From Planctomycetota bacterium (GTDB lineage: Bacteria > Planctomycetota > Planctomycetia > Pirellulales > PNKZ01): DNA of 32,163 bases. The notes under the pieces are model-generated. The model did not search any database, was not told where the DNA came from, and saw only the letters and a list, made by a program, of their open reading frames with translations. This document shows, piece after piece, positions 15,403-24,944 of this stretch. The position numbers and the translations under genes were made by a program. The stretch's first letter is position 1; each line of letters opens with the position of its first letter. Where the stretch lies: assembly GCA_017303535.1 (NCBI GenBank), contig JAFLCO010000027.1, positions 1 to 32,163 of the forward strand. The letters run 5' to 3'.

Positions 15403-16533
15403 CTACCTCTTTTTCTTTGGAAACGTCACTTCCACACGATCCGCAAACGTGCGAACGCCGTTCCGCATCTGCCGCTTTGCAGCTGGAGGATTGCAGGAGA
15501 TTAGTTCTTCTTCTTCCATCCCACGCAGAACGTCCTTGTAGTTTGCATCGATGAATCGATGCCCATAATTGTGCTCTTCGTAAATCTCACCCATCGTAAG
15601 CGTCTTGCCAGCGAACGTCTCCAGCAGCATCTCTTTCAATTCATCTAGCGGACGCGCGAAGTCGAACAGCAACCCCTCGTTCTTGTATGACGGGTTGTAT
15701 TCGAAGCTCGGGACGCCCTGGTCGTCCGACGAACTTTCTCGCGCCATCACGCCTTTCATGATCTTGTAGCCAAGCGGATGCTTGCTCACGAAAATAAGAT
15801 GGTGACTGGTTCGACTCCCGTCTGGTCGCTTGAAGCGGAACGGAAGCACGTACTTGCCGCCCATTTCGATAAGTGCCTCACAAATCGCCTCGACAATCGC
15901 GAGTTCTCGTTGCGCCGCATTCAACGTTTCTAATTTCGGCCGCAGCTCATCCGCACGCTCTTCGCCAAACAGCGCATTCATGTGTTCACGAACGATGGGA
16001 TTCGCAAGTCCCATGTTAATGCGCGTGTAATTAAAGAAGAAAATGCACTCGCAGGCCCAATCTTTAAGAACTGAGTTAATTAGCTTTAGAGAGAGGCCCT
16101 TGTATCCCCACGGATCAACGAAGAACAATGTGGGAACGAAGCTCATCCCCTCGAATTCTTTGACGATCTCGGAACCGACTTCTTCGTTGTCGACCTGCGG
16201 CTTGTACTTCAGCGTTTCAATTCCCGGCAACGATTCGATCGCGGCCTGAAGTGATTTGCTATTGTCCTCGTTCTTATCATTGAAAATTGTGACAAGCATC
16301 TGCCTCAGATCCGGATCGTCGATCGCTTCTTTCAAGACGAGCAACGGCGTCGAGGTGGTTCCATCCTTGTATCGTCCAGGCCCGGCGAACAGATCGAGGT
16401 ACGCGATCTTTTTGCTGCCGTACTTGTTGACGGTGGATTTGATCGCGGTGGCCCACGCCTTGAAGTATTTCCGCACGATAGCGGACTTCACTTCCGACTG
16501 TTCCTTCGCTTCGTCGAAGAACTGCTTCGCCAC
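15403..16533 (-). CDS. tcmP: Three-Cys-motif partner protein TcmP
   Basis: A 376-residue protein. The N-terminal FFDEAKEQSEVKSAIVRKYF block is typical of TcmP. DLFAGPG (about residues 47-53) resembles motif I of Rossmann methyltransferases, and FFVDPWGYKG (about 137-146) resembles a DPxx catalytic motif, so a methyltransferase-like fold is likely. A C-terminal part with TMGEIYEEHNYGHRF looks like a winged helix. GTG 16533 is chosen: GGGGAGA lies about five bases upstream and the family N-terminus begins right after it. An ATG at 16590 lacks a binding site and would run through the palindrome. It is encoded next to its three-Cys partner and divergent from a DUF4145 gene. Confidence 0.85.
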   Translation of the reverse strand: MAKQFFDEAKEQSEVKSAIVRKYFKAWATAIKSTVNKYGSKKIAYLDLFAGPGRYKDGTTSTPLLVLKEAIDDPDLRQMLVTIFNDKNEDNSKSLQAAIESLPGIETLKYKPQVDNEEVGSEIVKEFEGMSFVPTLFFVDPWGYKGLSLKLINSVLKDWACECIFFFNYTRINMGLANPIVREHMNALFGEERADELRPKLETLNAAQRELAIVEAICEALIEMGGKYVLPFRFKRPDGSRTSHHLIFVSKHPLGYKIMKGVMARESSSDDQGVPSFEYNPSYKNEGLLFDFARPLDELKEMLLETFAGKTLTMGEIYEEHNYGHRFIDANYKDVLRGMEEEELISCNPPAAKRQMRNGVRTFADRVEVTFPKKKR

Positions 16534-16560
16534 GCGTCTCTCCCCTTCAGGGACCACAGG

Positions 16561-16583
16561 TAGTATACACGTGTACAATACTA
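16561..16583. promoter_or_regulatory. Palindromic operator-like site in a divergent promoter region
   Basis: The perfect palindrome TACACGTGTA (16566-16575) is flanked by TAGTA on the left and TACTA on the right, the right flank being offset by three bases. It lies 28-50 bp upstream of the tcmP start and about 100 bp upstream of the DUF4145 start. A TATACT-like -10 for the minus strand (16562-16567) overlaps it, so a bound protein would block tcmP transcription. No regulator is encoded in the cassette. Confidence 0.5.
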
Positions 16584-16684
16584 TCGCCATACCGACAATC
16601 GCATCTTCGACGAATTCGTTGGTAGCCGCAACAGTTTCTAACTCTAATGGGCCAGATAATCAGGCTCATCCTGGTGGAGCGGCT

Positions 16685-17437
16685 ATGTCTATCGACCGCA
16701 GCATCTGGAAGAAGTCATTCCTTCTCAATGACGTACCAGCATGGCCTTGCCCAAAGTGCAAGATGGCAAGCCTGGCAGTCTGCGGTACCGGCACGGGCCA
16801 CATGATTCACGACCCCGAGTTTCCGTGGTCTGGCGCGTCAGATCCCGGCACTGAACGCGGCGGTCTTTTCGCTGCCGTGCTCGAATGCAGTCGAGGCAGT
16901 TGCAAGCAAATCGTTGCGGTCTGTGGTGAAGCTCGCGGAGCCGCAACGCGGGCCGAGGGATGGACGCTGCTGCGCGAGTACACGCCGCGCTACTTCAACC
17001 CAACGCCGCCCATTTTTCAGTTGCCGCCGGAGTGTCCGGATAAGGTGTGTGAGGTGATCGAGTCAGCATTCGCGCTCTATTGGTGCGATCCGCGAGCTTG
17101 TGTAAACCGCATCCGGACCGCTATTGAAACATTGCTCACTGAGTTTGGAATTGCCAGATATAAAAAGCCGAAGAGCGGATCGAAGCGCGTCCGGTTATCC
17201 CTTCATGATCGGATTGAGTTATCTCGAGCAAAGCAACCAGATCTCGCTGATTCGTTGATGGCGATCAAATGGCTCGGCAACATCGGTACGCACGAGTTGA
17301 AGATCACGACCGACGATGCTCTCGACGGATTTGTATTGCTTGAGCACGTGCTCGACGAGAAGTACGGCCAGCATCGGCTTCAAATCACCCGGTTGGCGAA
17401 AAAGTTGATCAAGCGGAAGGGACGAAGTTCACACTGA
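16685..17437 (+). CDS. Zinc-ribbon DUF4145 protein
   Basis: A 250-residue protein. The N-terminal half holds a zinc ribbon, CPKC at residues 22-25 and CSRGSC at 68-73. The C-terminal half (about 118-232) is a DUF4145 domain, with helices PDKVCEVIESAFALYWCDPR, ACVNRIRTAIETLLTEF, LADSLMAIKWLGNIGTHE and DALDGFVLLEHVLDE. DUF4145 proteins are frequent near restriction-modification and other defence genes, but their activity is not established. ATG 16685 has GGTGGAG ending five bases upstream; a longer frame upstream runs antisense through tcmP and is rejected. It is divergent from tcmP across a 151-bp spacer and has the same AT-shifted composition. Confidence 0.85.
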   Translation: MSIDRSIWKKSFLLNDVPAWPCPKCKMASLAVCGTGTGHMIHDPEFPWSGASDPGTERGGLFAAVLECSRGSCKQIVAVCGEARGAATRAEGWTLLREYTPRYFNPTPPIFQLPPECPDKVCEVIESAFALYWCDPRACVNRIRTAIETLLTEFGIARYKKPKSGSKRVRLSLHDRIELSRAKQPDLADSLMAIKWLGNIGTHELKITTDDALDGFVLLEHVLDEKYGQHRLQITRLAKKLIKRKGRSSH

Positions 17438-17499
17438 GCGAACTGCGTTACGCAGGGTCGCTTGAGGTTTTGGGTTAGGCCTGAGTCGCCCTTGCTCCT

Positions 17500-17693
17500 C
17501 TTGTCGCTGCGCGACCCCGACAACGAGTTGAGGGCGTCCGGGAATTCAAAATTTAAAACGTCTGCGATTCGAGCGTTTCAAGTCAGGGGCGCTGCATCCG
17601 GAACTAGTACTGTCATGACAGCAACCGCAATCGCCTGCATTTCGCCGATAAAACGCGAATTTCAATTCCCGGACGGGCTCAACGGGGTTTCCG
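17500..17693 (-). repeat. Composite hairpin element, copy C (MITE-like)
   Basis: Read on the minus strand this copy has an AATT-bounded core of 117 bp (17547-17663), nearly the same length as in copy A (116 bp), with long matching stretches such as CGGCGAAATGCAGGCG and CAGACGTTTT. The 31-bp module with stem GTCGC-gca-GCGAC follows at 17500-17530. The opposite terminal repeat begins AATTCCCGGACGGG (17664-17693) but its module has decayed. The membrane gene at 17662-18750 stops inside this terminal repeat. Confidence 0.8.
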
Positions 17694-18750
17694 GGCCGTC
17701 GTGCGAAGGGCGCGGGCCGGGGCCGATAGCCGCTTCGAGGTTGAGGATTGCTAGGGGGATCAGGACCGGGAGGCTTTCGTAGAAGTTGCGCCATTCACCG
17801 GGGTTGGCCATGGCGAGGAAGAAGAGGGCGTTGACCGCGGGGATGGCCGTGAGGCGTTGCAGGGCCGGCGGTTTGTCGGGGAAGCGGGCGAAGTACACGA
17901 GCATCAGCACGAGGAAGCAGACCGCTTCCGTGATGGTGCGCTGCGATAACCAGCCGAGTTGCTCCGGCAAGGCGAAGAACATCCGGCCGCCGGGATTTTC
18001 GGCGTAGAGCACCAGCGCACCGACGTAGACGGCGCTGAAGATGCCGGCTTGATAAACGATCATCCGCACGAACTTCGCCGGCGGCAGGCGATCGAGGAAG
18101 TAGCAGGCGTAGCCGACGGACGCGAAGACCGCGGTTTCCTTCGTGCAGCAGGCGAGCACGAACACGATTAGGTACCAGCCGTGGCGATGGGCGGTGATCG
18201 CATCGACCAAGGCCGCCATCGTCAGCAGCGACGTCGGGTCGTAGAGGTGGCCGTAATGCCCTTCGATGATCGGAAACAACGCGACCAGCGCCAGCGGCGC
18301 CGCGAAGTGAGCCAGCCGGCTATGCGGGGCGCAGCGTCGGGTGATGCGCTCGACCAGCCAGGCGTACCCGACGAACGAGAGAAGCTGGACGACGAAGACC
18401 CAGTAGTAAGCCAGCGGGCGCTCGAGATCGGTGAGCCCGGGACGGAGCAGCCAGTCCTGCGCGGGCCGCATCAACGTTTCGATCCGGTCGGCGACGGACG
18501 GCGGCGTGAGCTCTAGCAGCAGCCGCGACAACTGCGGCGTCAGCATCCGATGGACGAACGGATGCTCGATCGTGCCGTCGAAGTACTTCGGGAGCTGAAC
18601 CCGTTCTTCGACGAGCATCAGCGTGTGACGGATCTGATTGTTTTCGACGCCCAGCGCCAGCAGAAAGACGAGCAGGCACTTGCCGAAGACGAATCCGCGC
18701 CGGAAGAACGGTGATCGGGCGAGCCGATATACGCCTGCGGGCCATTCCAT
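17662..18750 (-). CDS. Polytopic membrane protein, unknown function
   Basis: A 362-residue protein with about eight or nine hydrophobic segments. Early in the sequence, between membrane segments, is IEHPFVHRMLTPQLSRLLLE, reminiscent of the arginine-containing loops in membrane glycosyltransferase-like and DUF2029-like proteins. Charged loop residues GHYGHLYDPTS and CTKETAVFAS lie at later membrane borders. No catalytic assignment is safe. ATG 18750 has AGGT six bases upstream. The last residues (TPLSPSGN and the stop) are read from the terminal inverted repeat of the hairpin element, so the original C-terminus was probably replaced. Confidence 0.7.
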   Translation of the reverse strand: MEWPAGVYRLARSPFFRRGFVFGKCLLVFLLALGVENNQIRHTLMLVEERVQLPKYFDGTIEHPFVHRMLTPQLSRLLLELTPPSVADRIETLMRPAQDWLLRPGLTDLERPLAYYWVFVVQLLSFVGYAWLVERITRRCAPHSRLAHFAAPLALVALFPIIEGHYGHLYDPTSLLTMAALVDAITAHRHGWYLIVFVLACCTKETAVFASVGYACYFLDRLPPAKFVRMIVYQAGIFSAVYVGALVLYAENPGGRMFFALPEQLGWLSQRTITEAVCFLVLMLVYFARFPDKPPALQRLTAIPAVNALFFLAMANPGEWRNFYESLPVLIPLAILNLEAAIGPGPRPSHDGPETPLSPSGN

Positions 18751-18829
18751 GCCGTGACCTGCTCCATTTTTTAACCCCCCCGCGCACCTGACTTCTCCGC
18801 CGAAGGAGCGAGGGGGGATTTTCCGGGAA

Positions 18830-21397
<2,568 letters not shown>

Positions 21398-21403
21398 TTA
21401 TTC

Positions 21404-21506
21404 GTTCAAGGTTCAGGGTTCGGGGTTCAGAGTTAAAGGGCGGCATCGCCGGGATTCAAGGTTCAAAGTCTTTCAACCCTGAACCCTGAACCGGTTAACC
21501 CTGAAC
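21404..21506. repeat. Inverted repeat upstream of gyrB (GGTTCAGGGTT type)
   Basis: GTTCAAGGTTCAGGGTTC and GGGTTCAGAGTTAAA on the left (21404-21437) are complementary to TTTCAACCCTGAACCCTGAA and GGTTAACCCTGAAC on the right (21471-21506). It lies 18 bp before the gyrB start and 17 bp after the stop of the DUF721 gene, so it is in the gyrB leader if the two are co-transcribed. Confidence 0.75.
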
Positions 21507-21510
21507 AGCG

Positions 21511-21543
21511 AGATTGGTTCGGTTCATCGAACCGAACCAATCT
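21511..21543. repeat. Perfect 15-bp hairpin overlapping the DUF721 stop codon
   Basis: AGATTGGTTCGGTTC (21511-21525) and GAACCGAACCAATCT (21529-21543) are exact complements around a three-base loop. The stop codon of the DUF721 gene (21524-21526) lies in the loop and stem end. No T-run follows on the minus strand, so it is not a classical terminator; RNA processing or attenuation between dciA-like and gyrB is possible. Confidence 0.8.
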
Positions 21544-21823
21544 TGCAGCGGATGTCGCGGATTTTTTCGTCCGGGAGCAGGTCCGCGAGTCGGGCTAGGA
21601 TTTGTTGTTTCTGAAATTGCAATTCTTGGGCGACCATCGAGTTCGCCACCGTGACTTCCAGCGTTCCCCGCTTCACGGGACCGACCCGAGTTTGCGGGCC
21701 CAGCTTCTCGCCGACCGCCTCGCGCCACGCCTCTTCCGCACTCTCCTCGGTGCGCACACGCGCATAACCGCGCCGAGCGTGCAACTCGGTGAGAATGTCG
21801 GCAAGTTTGCGAGGGTCGAACAT
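21524..21823 (-). CDS. DUF721 (DciA-like) protein, putative replicative helicase loader
   Basis: A 99-residue protein with the DUF721 fold: LADILTELHARRGYARVRTE, AWREAVGEKLGPQTRVGPVKRGTLEV (the conserved W...A.G..ia.h..p...r.g.L.v pattern), then MVAQELQFQKQQILARLADL. DciA proteins of this family bind the replicative helicase DnaB and are thought to load it in bacteria lacking DnaC/DnaI. ATG 21823 begins MFDPRKL; the TTG extension upstream reads through an inverted repeat and is rejected. It lies between dnaN and gyrB, the usual place for this gene next to recF, but recF itself is absent from the block. The C-terminal codons form the 15-bp hairpin. Confidence 0.85.
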   Translation of the reverse strand: MFDPRKLADILTELHARRGYARVRTEESAEEAWREAVGEKLGPQTRVGPVKRGTLEVTVANSMVAQELQFQKQQILARLADLLPDEKIRDIRCKIGSVR

Positions 21824-21835
21824 TTTTAGTTTTGT

Positions 21836-22042
21836 TTCACCACGGAGGCACAGAGGACACGGAGCCGGACAGAACACAAACACATTAGGGGACTGGGGGG
21901 ACGGAATTCGGGGACTTTGGAGACAAGGCAAAGGGAAGAAATTCATCATCAAATTCTTTCCGTCCCCTCAGTCTCCTGCCTTTTCGTCCCCCATTCTCCT
22001 CAAGTGTTTTCTCCTCCGTGTCCTCCGTGCCTCCGTGGTGAA
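21836..22042. repeat. Long inverted repeat between dnaN and DUF721 gene (CACGGAGGCACAGAGG type)
   Basis: The left arm TTCACCACGGAGGCACAGAG with the following GACACGGA (21836-21863) is nearly the reverse complement of 22015-22042 (TCCGTGTCCTCCGTGCCTCC...). Inside it is a second pair, GGGGACTGGGGGGACGGA against TCCGTCCCCTCAGTCTCC. The repeat begins seven bases after the dnaN stop and reaches within 12 bp of the next start. Phrases of this type are widely dispersed in bacterial genomes. Confidence 0.8.
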
Positions 22043-22049
22043 TCTCGGG

Positions 22050-23165
22050 TTAGCGATCTCGGGCCAGCGGCATGACGACGTAGCTGTAGCCGTCGTCGGT
22101 TGTGCAGACCGCCGCGCTCTCGCCGTCTTTCAGTTCCAGGGTGAACGTCTTCTCGCCGTCGAGCACGCGGAAGAAGTCGCTCACGTAGCGGGGGTCCAGG
22201 GCGATGGTGATCGCCGGGCCGTCGTAGGCGATCGGCAATTCGATCCGCGATTGGCCCGTCTCGGCGCCGCGACCGGCAAGGACGGCCTTACCGTCGGCGA
22301 AGGTGAAGTCGACGCCGCGGCTTTCTTCGCTCGTGACGATCGCCGCTTGCCGCACGGCCGAGTAGGCCTGGCCGACGACGAGTGCGATCTTTTGCGTACC
22401 TTCACGCTTCGGGAAGACGTCGCGCCATTTGGGGAAGCGGCCTTCTACGAGCCGCGAGTAGATCGTCGCTCGCGGGGTGCGGACGAGGATGTCGTTCGCG
22501 CGGGCCGCGATCTGCACTTCGGCGTCGCCGTCGGTGATCGAGCGTTCGATGAGTTGCATGGCTCGGGTCGGCACGATGGTCATCGTATCGGTGGGCTTGT
22601 AATTGCCCGCGGCCGTGGCGGGGCCTTTCATCACGGCCAGCCGGCGACCATCGGTGCCGACCGCCGTGAGTTCGCCGTCTTTGAACTCCAGCAGCACGCC
22701 GCCGAGCGCGTAGCGGCTGCTTTCGTTATCGGTGGCAAACACGGTACGGCGGATCAGTTCGCGGAGCAGACGAGCCGGCACTTCCAGATGGCCCCCTTCG
22801 CTAAACTGGGCGACCGTGGGAAATTCGTCCGGGTTTTCGGCGGGCAGGCGGAATTCGCTCCGCTCGCCGCGCACGACCGTGCCGCGTCCGTCGGTTTCGA
22901 TCTTGATGGTCGGATCGGTCGTCTCACGCAGAATTTGTCCGAAGCGAGCGACTTGCAGCAGAGCGCTGCCCGTGGCATCGGCCGTGATGCCCGGCACGGT
23001 GACGCGCATGCCGACTTCGAGATCCGTGGCCGTGAGCATGGCGCCGTCGTTGGTGACGTCGAGCTTGACGTTTTGCAGAATCGGCTTGGGGCTGCGGGCC
23101 GGCGCGACGGCGGCGGCCAGTTGGAACGCGGCCAAGAGTTTGTCACGCTCACAAGACACTTTCAT
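22050..23165 (-). CDS. dnaN: DNA polymerase III beta subunit (sliding clamp)
   Basis: A 371-residue protein matching the family length, with the three clamp repeats of about 120 residues. The N-terminus MKVSCERDKLLAAFQLAAAVAP and the C-terminal GYSYVVMPLARDR (the usual ending is Y.vMP.r) are diagnostic, as is ATDLEVGMRV near residue 45. The ring-forming clamp tethers polymerase III and other enzymes to DNA. It is the second gene of the dnaA-dnaN block, 446 bp downstream of dnaA, a much longer gap than in the usual dnaAN operon, so it probably has its own promoter in the candidate origin region. Confidence 0.96.
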   Translation of the reverse strand: MKVSCERDKLLAAFQLAAAVAPARSPKPILQNVKLDVTNDGAMLTATDLEVGMRVTVPGITADATGSALLQVARFGQILRETTDPTIKIETDGRGTVVRGERSEFRLPAENPDEFPTVAQFSEGGHLEVPARLLRELIRRTVFATDNESSRYALGGVLLEFKDGELTAVGTDGRRLAVMKGPATAAGNYKPTDTMTIVPTRAMQLIERSITDGDAEVQIAARANDILVRTPRATIYSRLVEGRFPKWRDVFPKREGTQKIALVVGQAYSAVRQAAIVTSEESRGVDFTFADGKAVLAGRGAETGQSRIELPIAYDGPAITIALDPRYVSDFFRVLDGEKTFTLELKDGESAAVCTTDDGYSYVVMPLARDR

Positions 23166-23611
23166 GTTTCAGTCCGTTGCTAAGGGCGAATTCCTCGCGG
23201 CGAAATTCGTTCGGCAGGCACTCCCTGTCGACGCTCGGTCGCTTGAAGGTTCTTCTCTTCTGTTATGTATTTCTAAATTCAGTAGAAGCAGGAATACGAC
23301 GACTCGGCGCGTTCATGCAGGTCGCCGGTCGGCGATAACAACTCTTGCCCGACGACGTTGCGCCGCGCGGCGCGGTGTGCAAAACTCGTTGCGCGGGCGT
23401 CGCGCGGGCCGTCGATGATTTGTCGATGGTTCGCGCGCATGTCGACGCGTCGCGTGCGGCCGTTGATCGCTGTTCACAACATCGCGATCGATCGACGATC
23501 GACGAACAACATTTCCCCAAAACCGTCCTCACTCTCCGTGGCGCCATCCGTGTTTCTCGGCAGTCCGTAATGCGTAATCGCCGGCGTAGCGGCCGTCGTT
23601 TAATCCCGTCG
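23166..23611. other. dnaA-dnaN spacer, candidate replication origin region
   Basis: A 446-bp stretch with no gene. It contains one exact match to the TTWTNCACA DnaA-box consensus (TTTTGCACA, minus strand, 23376-23384), a two-mismatch match (CTGTTCACA, 23470-23478), an AT-rich patch (about 23250-23300) that could serve as an unwinding element, and clustered GATCGA/ATCGACG repeats at about 23480-23515. The dnaA-dnaN gap is a common origin position. With so few boxes the assignment is tentative. Confidence 0.35.
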
Positions 23612-24862
23612 TCATCCTTGTTGCAATCGTTCGCGCAAGGCTGCGAGTGCGGCGCGCTGCGCCGGATCGAGTTCGTCTTGCGCTTCCAACTTCCGGCAGC
23701 TATGCAGCACCGTCGTGTGATCGCGGCCGCCGAAGTAGTCGCCGATTTCTTGCAGGCTCTTCTTCGTCAAACGACGGGCCAAGTAAATGGCCGTGTCGCG
23801 CGCGACGACGACCGAGCGCCGCCGCGAACCGCTTTTCAGATCGGCCGCTTTCAGCCCGAAATGTCGGGCCGTTTGTTCGACGATCTGTTTCAAGGTCGGT
23901 GCGGTGCCCGAGGGCTGCGCGTCGAGAAACCGCTTCATTTGCGGCACATTGATCGCCGGCGGTTCGTCGCCACGAACGGGAAACAGCAGGCCGGCGGCTT
24001 CGCGTCGCGCACGCTCCTTGGCTTCCGCTTCCAGCGACACGACGGTTCCGCGCAGCTCGCGGACGGTCGTCTCGCGATCGGCGGCCAAGAGTTCTAGCGC
24101 CTTCGGTTCCAATTGCAGACCGCGCTCTCGCGCGAGTTCCGCCAGAATCGTCAATCGCGACGACGACGACGGCGGCACGAGCCCGAACACGGCGCCTTCG
24201 GCGAAGCGGCCGACCAGCGCCGGGAGCAAAGTCTCAAACGTTTGCGGCGCGGCATCGAGCGTGACCACGACCGACGCGCCGCGCTGTGCGAGCACGTCGA
24301 GCGCGTGCAGGAGTTCCCATTGGGCCGGCGGCTTCGTCGCCAAACGGCCGGCGTCTTCGAGCACCAGCAGATCGGCGCCGCGAACGTGCCGTCGAAAGGT
24401 TTCGACGTCGTCGCGCTCCACGGCCTCGGCATAGCGGCGGGCAAACTCACTGCCGTCGAGCGTCACGATCACGTCGCCGGCCAAACGCGTGGACCATGCT
24501 TCGAGCAGGCCTTCGACAAGATGCGTCTTGCCGGTACCGCTCACGCCGTAGAGTACGAGCACGCCGCCGGCCGGTTGGGCCGCATCGCACCGTACTTCAT
24601 TGCCAAATTGCGCGTCGGCGACGAACTGTTGCACGCCGGCGAAGGCCAGTCGATTCTCTTCGCCCGCGACGAACCGCCGCCAAGCTTCCGGCAACTCTGC
24701 TTCCGGCAACGAAACTTCCATGTCACGTTCCTCGCCGACACTCACAATCGCGCGCATCGCTTCGCCGATCGGCTGCGAAAGTTCGCGCGAGAAATCGGGT
24801 TGCGAGAGTTCGAACACGTCGATCCGTCCGGCGTGGGGCGCGAGGCGAAAACGAGGCCGCAA
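23612..24862 (-). CDS. dnaA: Chromosomal replication initiator DnaA, without recognisable domain I
   Basis: A protein of up to 416 residues. The AAA+ domain has Walker A GVSGTGKTH (106-114), a variant Walker B LLVLEDAGRL (165-174, usually LLIDDIQFL), sensor 1 TLDAAP, and an arginine-finger position VGRFAEG (217-223). Domain IV carries the DNA-binding signature GGRDHTTVLHSCRKL (378-392), which strongly supports DnaA. The N-terminal ~60 residues show no domain I (DnaB/DnaA-DnaA contact). The start is uncertain: TTG 24862 has AAGGGG upstream; ATG 24757 would give 381 residues. No extension can restore domain I because a stop lies in frame at about 24932-24934. The protein binds origin DnaA boxes and melts the origin. 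Confidence 0.92.
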   Translation of the reverse strand: MRPRFRLAPHAGRIDVFELSQPDFSRELSQPIGEAMRAIVSVGEERDMEVSLPEAELPEAWRRFVAGEENRLAFAGVQQFVADAQFGNEVRCDAAQPAGGVLVLYGVSGTGKTHLVEGLLEAWSTRLAGDVIVTLDGSEFARRYAEAVERDDVETFRRHVRGADLLVLEDAGRLATKPPAQWELLHALDVLAQRGASVVVTLDAAPQTFETLLPALVGRFAEGAVFGLVPPSSSSRLTILAELARERGLQLEPKALELLAADRETTVRELRGTVVSLEAEAKERARREAAGLLFPVRGDEPPAINVPQMKRFLDAQPSGTAPTLKQIVEQTARHFGLKAADLKSGSRRRSVVVARDTAIYLARRLTKKSLQEIGDYFGGRDHTTVLHSCRKLEAQDELDPAQRAALAALRERLQQG

Positions 24863-24944
24863 AACGGCCCCTTTCGCGAACCGCTGAATATACCGGATTT
24901 GACGCCGACAAGCGACGGCAGAGGCCGTAATTCAACGCGAAAAA

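Noticed and set aside
16256-16684. N-terminal extension of the DUF4145 gene
   Set aside because: It would run antisense through the start of tcmP and lacks any domain; a good binding site precedes ATG 16685.
21836-22042. Possible insertion sequence between dnaN and DUF721 gene
   Set aside because: The inverted arms resemble IS ends in size but there is no transposase and the interior is itself palindromic and too short.
21789-23183. 464-codon open frame on the plus strand
   Set aside because: Antisense to dnaN and crosses an inverted repeat; no protein motif.
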